A DNA stretch of 64,000 nt. It comes from Gnetum montanum. Its lineage: Eukaryota; Streptophyta; Gnetopsida; Gnetales; Gnetaceae. The stretch lies in assembly GCA_015680685.1 (NCBI GenBank), contig MNCI01012718.1, positions 186,001 through 250,000 of the forward strand, written 5' to 3'. Each line of letters starts with the position of its first letter. Within the stretch, counting starts at the first letter, position 1. A model generated the notes under the pieces. The model did no database searches, had not been told where the DNA came from, and saw only the letters and a list, made by a program, of their open reading frames with translations. This document shows, piece after piece, positions 31,441 through 43,559 of this stretch. Position numbers and translations under genes: made by a program.

Positions 31441-34400
31441 ATGGCGTGCAGAAGTAAGCATAGACACTAGGGCCTTGCAAACATGGATGAAGGGGAGCAC
31501 ACCTTGTGACGTCTTCCTTAAGCACACATTGAGGGATAGTAGGAGGCACCATCTCCTCGGTAGGCTGCTACGCTACCTTTGTTTGTATTGCATTTTTTTA
31601 TAGGGGTGATCTACGCTATGACCATTGCACCTTGGCTATAGCTACTGTGGCCACAACGTTGTGGTTGTTGTTGCTTTGGCCATGATCGCTACCACAGCCG
31701 CTACACTATGGCCATCATCATCATAGCTATGGCTAAGCCTATTATGCTATGGCCACAGTTTCCATTACTACAGCTGGGAGAAATGCACCATTTTCTTCCT
31801 TTCTCTCATTTTATGGAATAAGGGTTTGAAGTGTCTTGTAAAGTGTAACGTGTGAGGAAAGGGCCCTCCTTTTTTAGTGCATTTGCTTGATGGATTTTTG
31901 TGTTCCATGCAGTGGAACAAGGAAAGGGCTTCGCAAGTGTTTCATGTTTGGCCTCAGGCCATGTTGACCCTAATAACGTAACTAGCAAGCTAAAAATGTT
32001 TACCTTCTTGCATTGTTATGCTTTTTATAAGCGTGATGCTTGCTATGCTACATGGGATGTAGCAGCTACGCTATGCAAAATGTAGTCGCTACACTGTGCA
32101 GGGTGTAGCTGCTACGCCACATGGGACGTAGCTACTATGCCACATGGGGCATAGTGGCTATGTTGTGCAAGACGTAGTCGCTATGCAATGAATAGGGTTC
32201 CATTGCTATGCTACGTGAAACACTATATTTGCTACGCTATATAAAAAGTCATAGGGATAGGTTGAATACTTAGAAAAATTTTGGTTTGATTAATGGTCCT
32301 ACGGTTGTCATGTTCCATTCAAGATTGCTACACTCTTCAGAAGATTTCTATGCTACATGGAAGTGTAGTCGACACTTAGAGAAATTTTTCAAAATTTTTT
32401 CTTTCAAGAATTGCCCTTATTGTAAACTAATGTTTTTGTTGTGAAATGCAGGGTTATGTTGAAGTCAATCCTAATTGTGGTTGAATTGGTAGGGGTTCTA
32501 TGTTGTATAAGTACACCTATGCCTAATGTCCCCCCACCACATGCATGAGTTGGGAACGAGGCAGTCTAGTTCTGAGAGGGTGTGCGGGAATTCTTAGAAT
32601 TCCTACTTCATCACTTCAGTGTAATGGTATGATTGCACTTAGCTGCTGAAGTAGTAGGCATCCTAAGTGAGAAATTGTTGCCTGGAGCAAACCAAGGCAT
32701 TCTCAAATTCATGATAGATGGGTCTACTGAAGGGGAGGAGGTAGGGGGCTTGAGTCAATGTCCAAAAGGCTTAAGACTTTTGTCTTGGATTTGGGTGATG
32801 CCAGAGTTCAAGTGTTATCATAAATATAACACTTTGTTCATTGCTCACCATATGGGCACATTTTTTCAAAACCCACCTGGAACCATCTACTGTGCTGGTG
32901 GGTGAGTCCTATTAATATGATCAAGGATTCTATTTTTGTTGTTCTTGTATGATTTGAAATGCTTATCATGTTTTATTTTTTGCTAGATTTGTGATTGACA
33001 AGGATGGTCTTCATGATAGAGAGGGGACATTAGCCCTGGCTCAAATGGCCCTTCAAGAGTTCTTCTCCACTGAGAATGTATGTGCTGATGTTATAGAGCA
33101 ACTTGGGACCAATTTTAGAACTTATCTAACCTTCCACATGAAATGTGAGGAGCTTGGGTGGTTAGATGGTGAGTGGATGTCTCGTTGAGTATCCATTGTA
33201 GAAGAAGTGCTAGTGCAAATACCATCGTTCCCCATACCATTCACATCGGGTGAGCTATATTATGCGTCCATTTTCCTGTAATCCAGATCAATTTAATTAA
33301 TTAATTTTTTTGTGACTAATTTTATTTTCAGTTACTATAGTGGTAGCCAAATCTAAGGAGGTTATAGTAATTACCTCAAGACGTAATGAGGCTAACCTCC
33401 TCTTTAAGTATGGTGAGGTTGATGAATCACAGTGTTGGCTATGTAGTGGGGCTCTAGCAACGATTGTTAAGAAGGTTTAGGAGGTTGGGCTCATGGATCT
33501 CTTTTTGGCTGTAAACTCAAAGATCCTAACTATGGAAATGATTTCCCTTGCTGATTCTTTCACAGAAAGTGCTAACCATTTTTGTACACAAGTTCATAGC
33601 GTGCGAGTGGTGTTTGAGATCACCGATAGTCTTTTTTCAGATCTTTTCGATGTCCCTTCTGATGGTTTACCCATGGGGGAAAAGACTAGTAAGGTTGTAA
33701 ACCATTGAGAAGGCATAGAAGAATGGTTAGGGACTGATAAGGATTGCAAAGGTATTTCTATGAAAAAGGTTAGATTGGAGGTAGCCTAAAAAATTTACCT
33801 CATCTTTCAAGCTCGTGCATTTCCCAAGTTGCTCTTCCAAGAAAAAATTCTTGGGGTAGAGAAGGCCTAGATTATGAGAGATGTGATGGAAGAGGGGATG
33901 CGATATAATTAGGCTAAGTATCTTTTAGAAGGCCTATGGGCCGAAATGACTAGCCTACATGGTAAACTTGATACACATTTCCATGTGCATTTTGCCTTTT
34001 TCATCGCTTTTTTGTGACAGTTTGTTGAATTTCTGGTCATCTAGGAGAATGGGATTTGGGTGATACAAGATTGTACCCAGATATCCAAACCATGGATCTT
34101 CTACGTATTTTGCACCACCTGATCTCAGGACCCTCCGAAAGCTATTAAGGAGTCCTTTTCAATGATGACCAAGGATTGGGCAGGACCATCCTTTCATGCA
34201 TGTGATAGCTTTGGAGAGGCTCCTCCCACCAACATGGGAAACGTAGTGAGGGGAGCATGCCTCATTGTAGAAACAATAAAGTCAAAGTTGTAGATTAAGA
34301 AGCCTTGTTCTGCAGAAGAGCCTTCACATGTGAGTGAAGGAAGGGGAAAAAGGCTATGGATTAGAGTTTGCAATGTGTAGTGTGAGATCATTGGTAAGTA

Positions 34401-36086
34401 TCCATTAGCTAATTTATTTGTTGCCTTATTTTTCTTTTCATGGTTACATATCTCGATTGGACTAGTATCCTAATCTTGGCTTGTGCTTGGTAGATGAGGA
34501 AGAGGCTTCTGCTCTTGAAGAAAAGGCCCCTACTATAGAAGAGGAGGCCCCTACTGCTAAGGAGGAGGCTCTTGTTGCTGAAGAGGAGACTCCTACTATA
34601 GATGATGAGGCCCCTATTGTAGATGACCCCTTTGTAGATAATGTCCCATAACCTAAGGGACATATGACAGTAGAGGAAGCCGCTACACTCTTAAGGCACC
34701 TTGAAGAAGAGGGGTTGCATTTTGAGGACGATGAGTTTACTAATTTTTTTGATAGTGTGCTGATGGAAGATCCCCCCCCCCCAACTCTCACCCCTAAGGG
34801 TTTTCTGGGTAAGATCTTTGTGCTATCATTTATGTTATCCTCTCATAATGCTAATGTGCTTTATTGCGCAATGGGTACTACTTCTGCTAAGGACCCTGAG
34901 TCTTTATCTAATTTTTGCCTAGAGCCATGGGTGGAAACTCTAGATAAGTTTACCTTTATGGAAGGCATAGTAGATGACATGATTGACCACCTAAAGCAAA
35001 TTGACCCTGAGATGGGTGTGCTTGGGCTATGGCATTTGCTTTTTATGTTGTTCCATCTTTGCTACCATCCCATGACTAACACTTCCCTATATTTAGTATA
35101 ACAGCTTCACGACTTAAATGGGATCCAAAATAGGTAGTTGAAGTCGAAGTTGTACCTAAACTCCCTCTAGAGGTAATAGAGGTGCCTCATCATGTATATG
35201 ATGAGGTAAGCAGATGTGTGCTACACTTGGCACAATCACTGTAGGAGTGTAGACGTGTCAATGAAGACCTCTGGAAATGAGTTTAGAAGCCCGAGAAGGA
35301 AAAAGTTAATCACGTAGATGAGCTAGAAGACTTGCAATCATGGAATGAATTTAGAATGGCTCATGAGAATTTTGATGGTAGTTGGCGTATGGTCGTAATT
35401 GATTATGCTAGATTTTGGTTGGCCATACTAGGCAAAAATGAGGCCCTGCACAAAGTAATTAAACAACATTTGCAGATGGATCTCTTGGCACAAAAGAATC
35501 AAGATTGCTAAGATTATAGTGCCAAGGTATATGAATGGGGGTAGGCACAAAAGAATCATAAACACATGTATAAGATGGAACGTGCTGTTTATCACCAAAA
35601 GTACATAGATGCATCTTTAGAAGGGTGTGGTTGTGAGCTATTCCTTGATGCAATTGGTGCTACTCGGGCCTATGATAAATTTGTGAAGCATTTAGTGGTC
35701 AGTGAATTTCTTGAGAGGGAGATGACCATGCCTTATGGGGAGGACACCTATGCTACCTTTTCTCCAGGGCCACCCACATGGACAACTGTGGAGAAAGGAA
35801 AGATTTTAGTAGGCGTTGATTTGGGAGAAGAAGATTGGGAAAATTTGACTAAGGAAGAAATCCTCCGACACTTGGTTTCCAGCCTTGACAAGATACCACC
35901 AGAGATGGATGCAAACCCATCTTAGGTTAGCCAAGTTTTACTTTATTGTAATTTATCTCATGATAGCCTTATGCATTACCTTGCTTACTCATTGATTTAT
36001 TGTCTCGTTCTTAACTCATGTAGGATCTTGTTGAGGATGTAGGACCTAGCGGGGCAGTGGATAAGGACACAGGAGAAGACCCATAG
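31441..36086 (+). pseudogene. Tat-2 antisense multi-exon gene (aORF)
   Basis: Counterpart of 10938-15039. Predicted exons: 31441-31559, 32452-32900, 32987-33249, 33332-34393, 34493-34808, 34872-35015, 35105-35925, 36024-36086. Exon 1 is 119 bp in both elements, exon 2 is 449 against 450 bp, and exons 3 and 6 differ by multiples of three. Donors are GTGAGT (32901), GTGAGC (33250) and GTAAGT (34394). The exon 6 acceptor is CAA instead of CAG. Matching peptide blocks include YHKYNTLFIAHHM (exon 2), ANHFCTQVHSVRV and LFSDLFDVPSDGLPM (exon 4), FMEGIVDDMIDHL (exon 6) and REMTMPYGEDT..TFSPGPPTWTTVEKGKI (exon 7). It has more stops than Tat-1. No known family is recognised. Exon 7 is predicted to be largely coiled coil. 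Confidence 0.7.
32030..32240 (+). repeat. Degenerate CTACGC/GTAGC-rich repeats in intron 1 of Tat-2 antisense gene
   Basis: About seven ~25-30-bp imperfect units such as GTAGCTGCTACGCCACATGG and GTAGTCGCTACACTGTGCAG. Unit length varies. The related word TACGCT recurs in the Tat-2 LTRs. Confidence 0.65.
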
Positions 36087-36246
36087 CCTCTTCATTAATG
36101 TTTTACAATTTTAAAATGTAATCCCCATTGTCAGGCGATGTTACAACCCTAAGTGTGAACATGATTTTGGACCATGTATTTGCAATTTAATGAAAAGTAA
36201 AGTGCTTGTTCCATTTTCTTTGCCTAATGTTTTGGTTGGTGTATTT

Positions 36247-36617
36247 AGGCCCCTTGTGGGCCCCATGCTATAGTTTAAGGTCGTTTTGGGCCATACGATG
36301 GCTTAAGGCCTTTGCAGGCCATAGCTAGTTTAAGGCCATTTCAGGCCATAGCTAGTCTATGACCATTTCGGGCCATAGCTAGTTTAAGGCCATTTTGGGC
36401 CATAGCTAGTTTAAGGACATTTTGGGCCATAGCTAGTTTAAGGCCATTTGGGGCCATGGGTAGTTAACACAAAGAGTGGTCTACCAATTTTAGGCCTAGG
36501 TAAGCTGTGCGAGAGTTTAAGGCCATTTCAGGCCGTAGCTAGTTTAAGGCCATTTTGGGCCATAGCTAGTTTAAGGCAATTTCAGGCCATAGCTAGTTTA
36601 AGGCCATTTCTGGCCAT
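36247..36617 (+). repeat. Array of GGCCATAGCTAGTTTAA repeats downstream of Tat-2 antisense gene
   Basis: About eleven or twelve copies of a 27-bp unit, GGCCATAGCTAGTTTAA plus GGCCATTTTG. Each half begins GGCCAT. It is orthologous in position to 15229-15540 of Tat-1. Confidence 0.9.
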
Positions 36618-36722
36618 GACTAATATAACTAACACAAAAAGCAAACATAATGCAAAATTGAAGCCTATATAAACAACAATATTAAGAACAAAAGAATCAG
36701 AGAAGTAAAGTAGGGCCATGCC

Positions 36723-37770
36723 CTAATCGTGTAACTGTCTCCCAATCTGATGTGGGTTAGGCGAGGCATATGACCTAGAAGACTTAAAGTGATATTCCTC
36801 TAAGTTATCATCAGCTGTTAAGAAAGGAAACTCTGACCATATAGTTTGTTTGTGTAGGTTGTTAGTTTTTTCAGGTTTATTGGCGGGGCAACATTGGGTT
36901 TCGATGTGGATAGGTGACACACCTTCGGAGACTTCTATCTCTGACCCTTGCTCTGTGTTGATGTTGTTTATAGCCCGAGGGGCTACATCATTGCCAAAGA
37001 TCACCATTTCTCTACCTGCATAGGGTAGATGGATCTCTTGGTGTATTGGCGAAGAGATAGCCCTTAGCTGGGCTAACCAAGATCTTCCCAAGATCGAATT
37101 AAACCCAGGCATCTCTTCCATCGCAATAAATTCTGCACTAGTGGGGAACTGATCCCCTACTACAAAGTTGACAGTGACGGTCCCCTTGACAACAACACAT
37201 GTCCTGTTGAAGGACTTTAGATAAGAAGTTATCATGGGCTTGATCTGGTCTACTAGGCCTAGCTTCTCAACAACAGGGAATGAGATCACATTAGTTGCAG
37301 CTCCACCGTCAATGTGCACCCTATGAATCTTGTATTAACTTACTCGAATTGTTATGAACATAGGGGTAGTGGTTACCTAATCCTTTTTGGAATAAGCTTT
37401 AATAGCTTCTTCATGAAAAGTCAAGTGAGTTTCCTATGTTTCTTTAGCTGTAGATGGAAGCATAACAACATGAATGGCTGTTTCCTATGGAGGCATGTCT
37501 TCTTTGATAGGTATAGATGCCAACATACGGATCAAGGCTTCACGATGTGCTACGGAGGTCATTATTAAATTGTACAAGATTAATGTTGTATTTTTTTGTT
37601 TTAAAGCTTGTTTAACTTGTGTAAGGGTGTCTAGAAAGTCTTGCCCAATGGTTGGTAGTTTTGTAGTTTTTACTTCCTCCATGTGCCCTGAGAGATGAAT
37701 TCCTTGAAGAAAAGAGGACTTGGCTTTCGATTGAGTAGTAGGCTTTTAAGCCTTAGCAGTTGCTTATTCT
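36723..37770 (-). pseudogene. Tat-2 aspartic protease domain
   Basis: The open stretch 37319-36723 begins inside the active site, HIDGGAATNVISFPVV, and contains NSILGRSWLAQLRAISSPIH. Upstream frames (37682-37485) hold LDTLTQVKQALKQKNTTLIL, which matches the protease leader of Tat-1. A stop lies just before the active-site block, near 37337. The reading frame ends at 36723, near the expected start of the sense intron. Confidence 0.82.
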
Positions 37771-37988
37771 GAATGCATTTCTATTTTATCTTTAAATTGT
37801 GAGGCCATGGGAATCGTTGATAAAGGGATGGGCTTAGGGGGGCCTAGCATAGTACATTCTCTAGCCATCTTATCCACTTGGCACTCATCACATTTTCTTA
37901 GGTGAGGAGGTTGTGACACAGTTCCAACCATCAAACTCTGGGTAGGTGGTGAGTTTGTATGCTTTAGTACCCTTATAACAAAAGGTGC

Positions 37989-40479
37989 TTACATTGTTGC
38001 AACAGTGTGTTGAGGGGTCCTAATTAAAAAGTGGGTATTGGGCCCCTGTGGTGGCCTCTTAATGACAAAATGAGGTTGTGGCCTAGGTGTCATTGAAGTT
38101 TCAGTACCTTGAGAAGGTGCATAGACCACAAATAGCTTATGTGTAGATTCTATACTGTCATAAATGCTAATAACATTAATAGTATAGGCTACATTATTAG
38201 CGTTTAATGGGTCTTTGTAGATATTCATTAATTGGTTTTCTAGTCGAATAGGACTAGTTTTGTCAAGAACTAGCTTACCTTGATCAATCATATGTTGGAT
38301 GTTGTCTTTCAATGCCAGGTAATAGTCGGTGTCATGACCACACAACTGGTGGTAGTTATAGAATTGTTCGATCCTAAAATTTTTAGGCATAGGAGACTTG
38401 TTAGGCATGGCTATAGAGGGGTCTTAAAGGATTTCACAATACCTCTCATGATGCTTACGGGCCTCCTCTGACATTTTCTTAAATTGAATACACCTAACAT
38501 TCAATAGTTGATCCAATAGCTCCAATAGCTTAATCGACAATGGGATGCATTTAGAGTGATCCTTACGCTCAAAATTTGGCCTTAGTAAAGTTTGTGCCAT
38601 GATCATTGGCATTGGGGGTTGGATAGCTCTTGCATTGCTAGAGCTTGGCATTTTAGTGGTAGCAGTTGTGGGCTTAGGTGTTTTGGCTACCTGCTTATCG
38701 TTATTGGGCTTAGTTTTGTTAGCTACAGTAGCCACAGTGGTTGTTGCAGCCTTGCCCTTTTCCTTTTCTTTCCTTACATGTGTGTTTTTGTAAGCTACAT
38801 AGGATGGGTCTTTAGTAGCTTCTGTTGCATCTTGTATACTTTTTGTTTGTGCAAAAGCCTGACTAAGAGAGCATGGTGCTAAATAATATAGCTTTAACTT
38901 AATAAAGTCATTCACAACACCCTTGAAAATAGTAAGTAAATGGGCTTCCACAATTGATTCATGAATTTCATTTAAGGCAACGCTCTAGCACTATATGAAT
39001 TTTTGGATAGATTCTAACGGTTCCTATTTGACATTCATAAGCTAGTCTAAGGTGACCTCTGGCTTCAAGTTATACTTGAAGCAAGTGACAAACTGACTTA
39101 ACAATTCTTTTAATGTTGAAATAGATGCACGAGGAAGTGCACGATACTAGTCCAAAGATTTGCTAGTCAAGGACATGGTGAAAACATGGATGATTGCATG
39201 CGACCATGGTTGTAGTAATAAGGACTTAGATCTAAAAGTAACTAGATGGGTGTTTGGATCAACCTATCCATTGTATTTTGTGAATTAGGAGAGTTGTACC
39301 CTAGGAGGCAATGTAAGCAAAGGAACAACTGGGCTAATTAGGTCATCATGATAAATGTCCATTACTTGGACTGTTTCAGAGCCAGCGGCTTTAAGGTGCT
39401 TAAATTCATTGGTGAAAGGGTTGGTCCAGATGTGGGGATGCTACAGAAGGTTGCATGAGTTGAATTGCTAGTGGTATTGCTGATGCAGGAATCATTGGTG
39501 GTGCTGTTGGTGTAGCCGTTGGTCCCATTGGGGGTGCTTTCAGAGCCACTTCCATTGGTCATGCTGTCTGGGCAACCTAGAATCTTGTGGATGGTGTTGC
39601 TGGAGTGACCACCATTGGTGGTGCTATGGGAATGATTGCCTACCCCATTGCCAGAGTAGTCCATAGCCCCGTGGTTGGTTGCACCATATGTGAGGCTTGA
39701 TACATTTGAGGTTGCACATATTGTGGCACTTGAGGCATTTGAACAGTAGAAAAGGATGTCGCTGGCCACCATGCAGTTAAGGTTGGGGCTGCTGTTGATG
39801 GTGGAATTGGCATAGAAGAGGCCATGAAAATAGGGCTTATATGAGGTTGCAATGTAGGCATGGTATGTACATATGGTAGCATAGGCATTATAGATGTTGG
39901 CTGTGCAATTTGAATGGACTGTGAAGGAATGATAAAGGGAAATGAAGCTGAAGATCCTACATGTTGCTATGTTGACAACATTTGGTGGCTACCCACCACC
40001 AAGGAACGTTTGGGCTGTAAAAGCATTGTAGCTATTACTAAAGAGGTGGAGGACTATAATTGGTGTGGATATAACATAGAAGTGGTCTATGAAGTTGTGG
40101 TGTAAAGTAGACCACCACTTTCGAAATGGGACTCAAATTCCTCTTGCCCATCGTGAAGGGGTTCCTCATAGTGAGATGTTGTGCCTTGCTCTTTTGACCC
40201 ACTTAGTCAAATATGTTGATTCAATATCCATTGAAACGTTTCAGTGAGTGGTATGATGGCCTCAAGAGTAGGAAGGAACTCCCTCCCATTCTAGTGAATA
40301 ATTTCAAAGTTATGCTTTTCTTTGAATTCCTGATGGTTCAACGGTAGGCTTACTTGGATCCTTGCACATAAGAAGTTATATCGCTCTTCATCATGGGCCA
40401 TGTGTTTGGGTGATTGATGTTGTAGTCAAAGAGACTATAATGGTATCGGCACTAGGCTAGGTGGTTGCTTAGGATCCAT
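37989..40479 (-). pseudogene. Tat-2 gag (decayed)
   Basis: Starts MDPKQPP at 40479. The N-terminal part, the Q/P/T-rich part (39888-39362) and the C-terminal part (38951-37989) are recognisable against Tat-1. In the zinc-knuckle region both outer cysteines are changed to tyrosine (YNYHQLCGHDTDYY), a pattern explained by G-to-A change in TGT codons, so RNA binding by this motif would be lost. Many stops and at least two frameshifts. Confidence 0.83.
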
Positions 40480-40975
40480 TGCATGTTGTAAGGGATGAGC
40501 TATTCCCAAGCTCAAGGTGGTAACTAAGGTGCTAGGTAGGTTCATTTTTACTATGTTAAAAAGGATGTAAGAAGCAAAGAAATAGGTAAGCTACATAGAA
40601 AATGGGCCAGAAATGGCAAAGTTTGGAAATGTTGGAAAAGTAGTGGTTTACACTGCTACGCTCACTACACTAGGTGGGACTGTCACACTGATAGAGTTGT
40701 TACACTACACTTGTTACGCTATACGTGTCATGCTACACAGAACACGGAGAGCTTAACACAATACACTATTTTAGGCTTTTTTTCTTGTGGGGTTCTAGGG
40801 GAATCATCAATCGGGACCTGATTGTACCAACCAAAATGTAAACAACCCCTGCACTGGCCTGTGATCTAGCTACTACCATAGCAGGTCCATAGGGGTGTTA
40901 TGTTTACGCTAGCAAGGAGGTACAGAAGGCACGCGAGGCTACCCATGATGCATAGAAGGGATACGGAGGTTCAGG
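40480..40975 (-). other. Tat-2 leader between gag and PBS
   Basis: Non-coding leader. It contains a cluster of TACGCT/ACACTAC words (40660-40760). No open frame. Confidence 0.55.
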
Positions 40976-40992
40976 CCCTCATTCTAGCACCA
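40976..40992 (-). other. Tat-2 primer-binding site, tRNA-Asn (two changes)
   Basis: Plus strand CCTCATTCTAGCACCA differs from the intact Tat-1 site by C-to-A and G-to-A. It lies 6 nt from LTR start 40999. Confidence 0.8.
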
Positions 40993-40998
40993 AAAAAC

Positions 40999-42922
40999 TG
41001 TAGTGTTTGAAAATGTCAGTGGCTGAAACACTGAGAGGTTATCTGGTGCATAGCCTAACCTCAAATCCACCAGAGGGCTATGCTGGAAAGGATGAAAATG
41101 GGGTACCCTAAACAGTCTAGTTGATCAATCAAGGACTTACGTGGTGTCCAATAATCGTTTGCGAATAATGATTTTAGAGCATCACACATAGAAGTTGGAA
41201 TAATTAGGAATGCAACATGCATAATAGTGAGAGAATATGAACATGCATGCATATGACAATTGAAGGAAATAGATACACTAATAGTTTAAAATACTATAGA
41301 AAAAGAATGAAATGAGAGTGCGAGTAAGGAAATGCACCACCCCAAGATTGGGGCATGTGGCTTTTGATTGAATGATGTATACAATTAGCGTGCAGAATAG
41401 ACAGAAATTGTTGGGTAGCAAGACAATATGGTCATACTCTCTGGAGTGCTGTAGACGTGGTATCAATAGACATGAAGGGGTTGATGCTTACTGAACTGAG
41501 AGTTGCTACGCTGTGCATGTGCAGGTGTCATGTTCAGGTGCAGGAGTGGAACAAAGATTTGGAAGACTCTAATGTTGAGATTTTCTGCTCATCAACGTTT
41601 TTCTCACTAATCTTCTACCAAAGCTGATTGCAAAAGCCAACCCTTAGAATGTTGATTACAAGGTATTTATAGAGCCAAGGTTTAGGGGGGGAGGAGAGGG
41701 GGGGAGAGAGGCATGGTTTGGATGCCACATGTCTTGGGTCCTACATAGCACAAACGTGGGTGTGTCATGCTGATGTGCTATGTTGTGGTGCTATGCTTGG
41801 TAGGATAATAACAGGGATTGAAAATTTACCAAATTGTGACCATATTTCCTGAACCACATGTGCCAAAATATGAGAAACCACCATGTTTTTACAAAATTCC
41901 TAGAACAAATGCCAATTGGAGCCTACACTCTGGGACTACATCTTCCCTCCTCTTTTGAGTAGGGTCAAGCATAGAGACAATTTCAGGGACCAATAGGGGG
42001 TGCAAAAATAAAACAAATTGCTCACTTTGGCTGCTGGAGAGATGCTAGAGTAGCAATGAAGGTCGATGACAAGCTTTGGGCACTCTTGGAAGCCATTCGG
42101 AAAAGCTTCCAAGTGTTACGCTGTCTACGTTGCCCAGAGTAACAAATCATGGCATGAACACTTAGAAAATTTTACAATTTTGGCCTGCTACACTGTCTAC
42201 GCTACACAGCGTAGCAGAGCGTAGCACTTATTTTCCATGAATTCTATTTAAAAACTAAAGACATCATTTTGAGATTTAGCAAGGCAAGCCACTTCAGCAA
42301 CTAGCAAGTACATTTTTCATGTTGAGAGAGCGTGATATCTCCTAGTTTTATTTTGGGCAACTTTTGGCATTGGCACCTCTACTACGCTGTGCTACGCTGC
42401 ACAATGTAGCATAGTGTGACACTTCATTTTGGACAAATTTTAACCTAACTCGCCATGCTTTGCCATGGGACCTTGATCATGCTATGAGGATGAAGCAGGA
42501 CAGACAACCTTGGAGGTTGAAGACTTGCCAAATGCACCTTCTATGTCTGATTCAACACTTAGGAAAGTTTTAGTCCCGCATGGCCTGCTACGCTGTCTAT
42601 GTTGTGTAGTGTAGCGGAGCATAATAGGTTCAAACATAGAAAATTTGCTGAACTGTTTTGTCCATCCTAAACACTTCTAACAACTCCTAGCCTGGCATTG
42701 GGATGGACTGGCAACCGGGACGTGTGTCAAGCTGGGCAAGCTAGAGAGCGTAGCAAACTTGATGACCTAGAAGATAGAAAATTTGCCAAATTGTTTAGTC
42801 CACCCTTAGTGTCCCTTTTGCACAAATTGGCCTTGGAAATGGATGCAACGCTAGCTGTGCTGAAGAGCATAGCAGACAAGCTCAGAAAAAGCTTTGTAGA
42901 CGTTAGGACTTCCAAGATGCCA
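40999..42922 (-). repeat. Tat-2 5' LTR, clipped at its outer end
   Basis: Aligns with 23417-25331. The outermost 112 bp present in the 3' LTR are missing. The TATA box (plus TATTTATA) is at 41664-41671, with a G-rich run beside it. The outer boundary coincides with the 3' end of the MADS fragment, whose last codons (ASWKS and stop) are read from LTR sequence. Confidence 0.85.
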
Positions 42923-43559
42923 TGTTTTGGGTCTCAACTCTTTCTATTGAATTTTCCAAACTTTCGGTTGAATGTAAAAGGGAACGTTGGTGTCCTACAT
43001 CCATGTGATGTTCAAGAATATTGGATGATTCTATTTGCATAGTCTGCCCCCCATCTGTCCCTGTTACTAAATCATCTTCCTTATCATCCTCGTCTAACTC
43101 CGCTATAATAGAATCCCATTCCTCATGCCAACGACGAACAAATGCAGCACGTTGTTCATCATAAGAATTTGCTCTTGCTGGTTGCTGAGCAGGTTCTGGG
43201 TTTGTAGAAGAGCTAGGATCCTGAGTAACAGGAGGAGGTAGAGGTAAAATCTGTTGATTATCAGAAACACCAGAATTACTGAAATTTGTTACCGATTCAA
43301 AGTTGAGAGTGCCATGAAAGCCAAGGGATGGCGAAAGGTTTCTTACTGATGCTTCATCCACTGTGGATACGCAGTGGATCATGTTCATGTCTTTATTGTG
43401 ATGGGGTTCTGTGAATTGGAGGAGTAAAAGTACTTTGGCTCCACTCAGTACGCTTAAATCTTTAGTCTTCTTCATCAACCCTGGTTTTCTTTGGTTAAAC
43501 CTCTGCACTCGTTTCGCATATTCTTTCTCGTACTCGATCTTGATCTTCTGCTTTCCCAT
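42923..43559 (-). pseudogene. Truncated type I-like MADS-box gene
   Basis: Single-exon open frame starting MGKQKIKIEYEKEYAKRVQR at 43559. The first ~50 residues form a MADS DNA-binding domain (RKPGLMKKTKDLSVLSGAKV), but several usually conserved positions are altered, as in plant type I (M-type) genes. The rest is low complexity (PLPPP, SSSTNPEPAQQPARA) plus an acidic stretch (ELDEDDKEDD). It is the only gene in the window not from a retroelement. About 213 codons remain. Then the frame runs into LTR sequence and stops at 42903, so the natural C-terminus is missing. It could be an already degenerate family member. A plant MADS subclass cannot be decided by eye. There is no clear promoter. Confidence 0.75.

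Larger units (their letters stand above)
23417..42922 (-). mobile_element. Tat-2: decayed Tat-lineage LTR retrotransposon, nested in AthN-1
   Basis: About 19.5 kb, minus strand, with the same order as Tat-1: 5' LTR (42922-40999), tRNA-Asn PBS, gag, protease, antisense gene with flanking repeat arrays, RT, RNase H, aRNH, integrase, repeat array, 3' UTR, polypurine tract, and 3' LTR (25443-23417). It differs from Tat-1 mainly by C-to-T and G-to-A changes and has far more stops. The left edge abuts GGATC of AthN-1 gag, but the expected right flank is absent and the 5' LTR is clipped, so a deletion removed that junction. Confidence 0.88.

Noticed and set aside
42698-43042. Plus-strand frame across the LTR/MADS junction
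   Set aside because: A similar frame exists inside LTR C (25101-25355), so it is LTR sequence continued by chance through the antisense of the MADS fragment.
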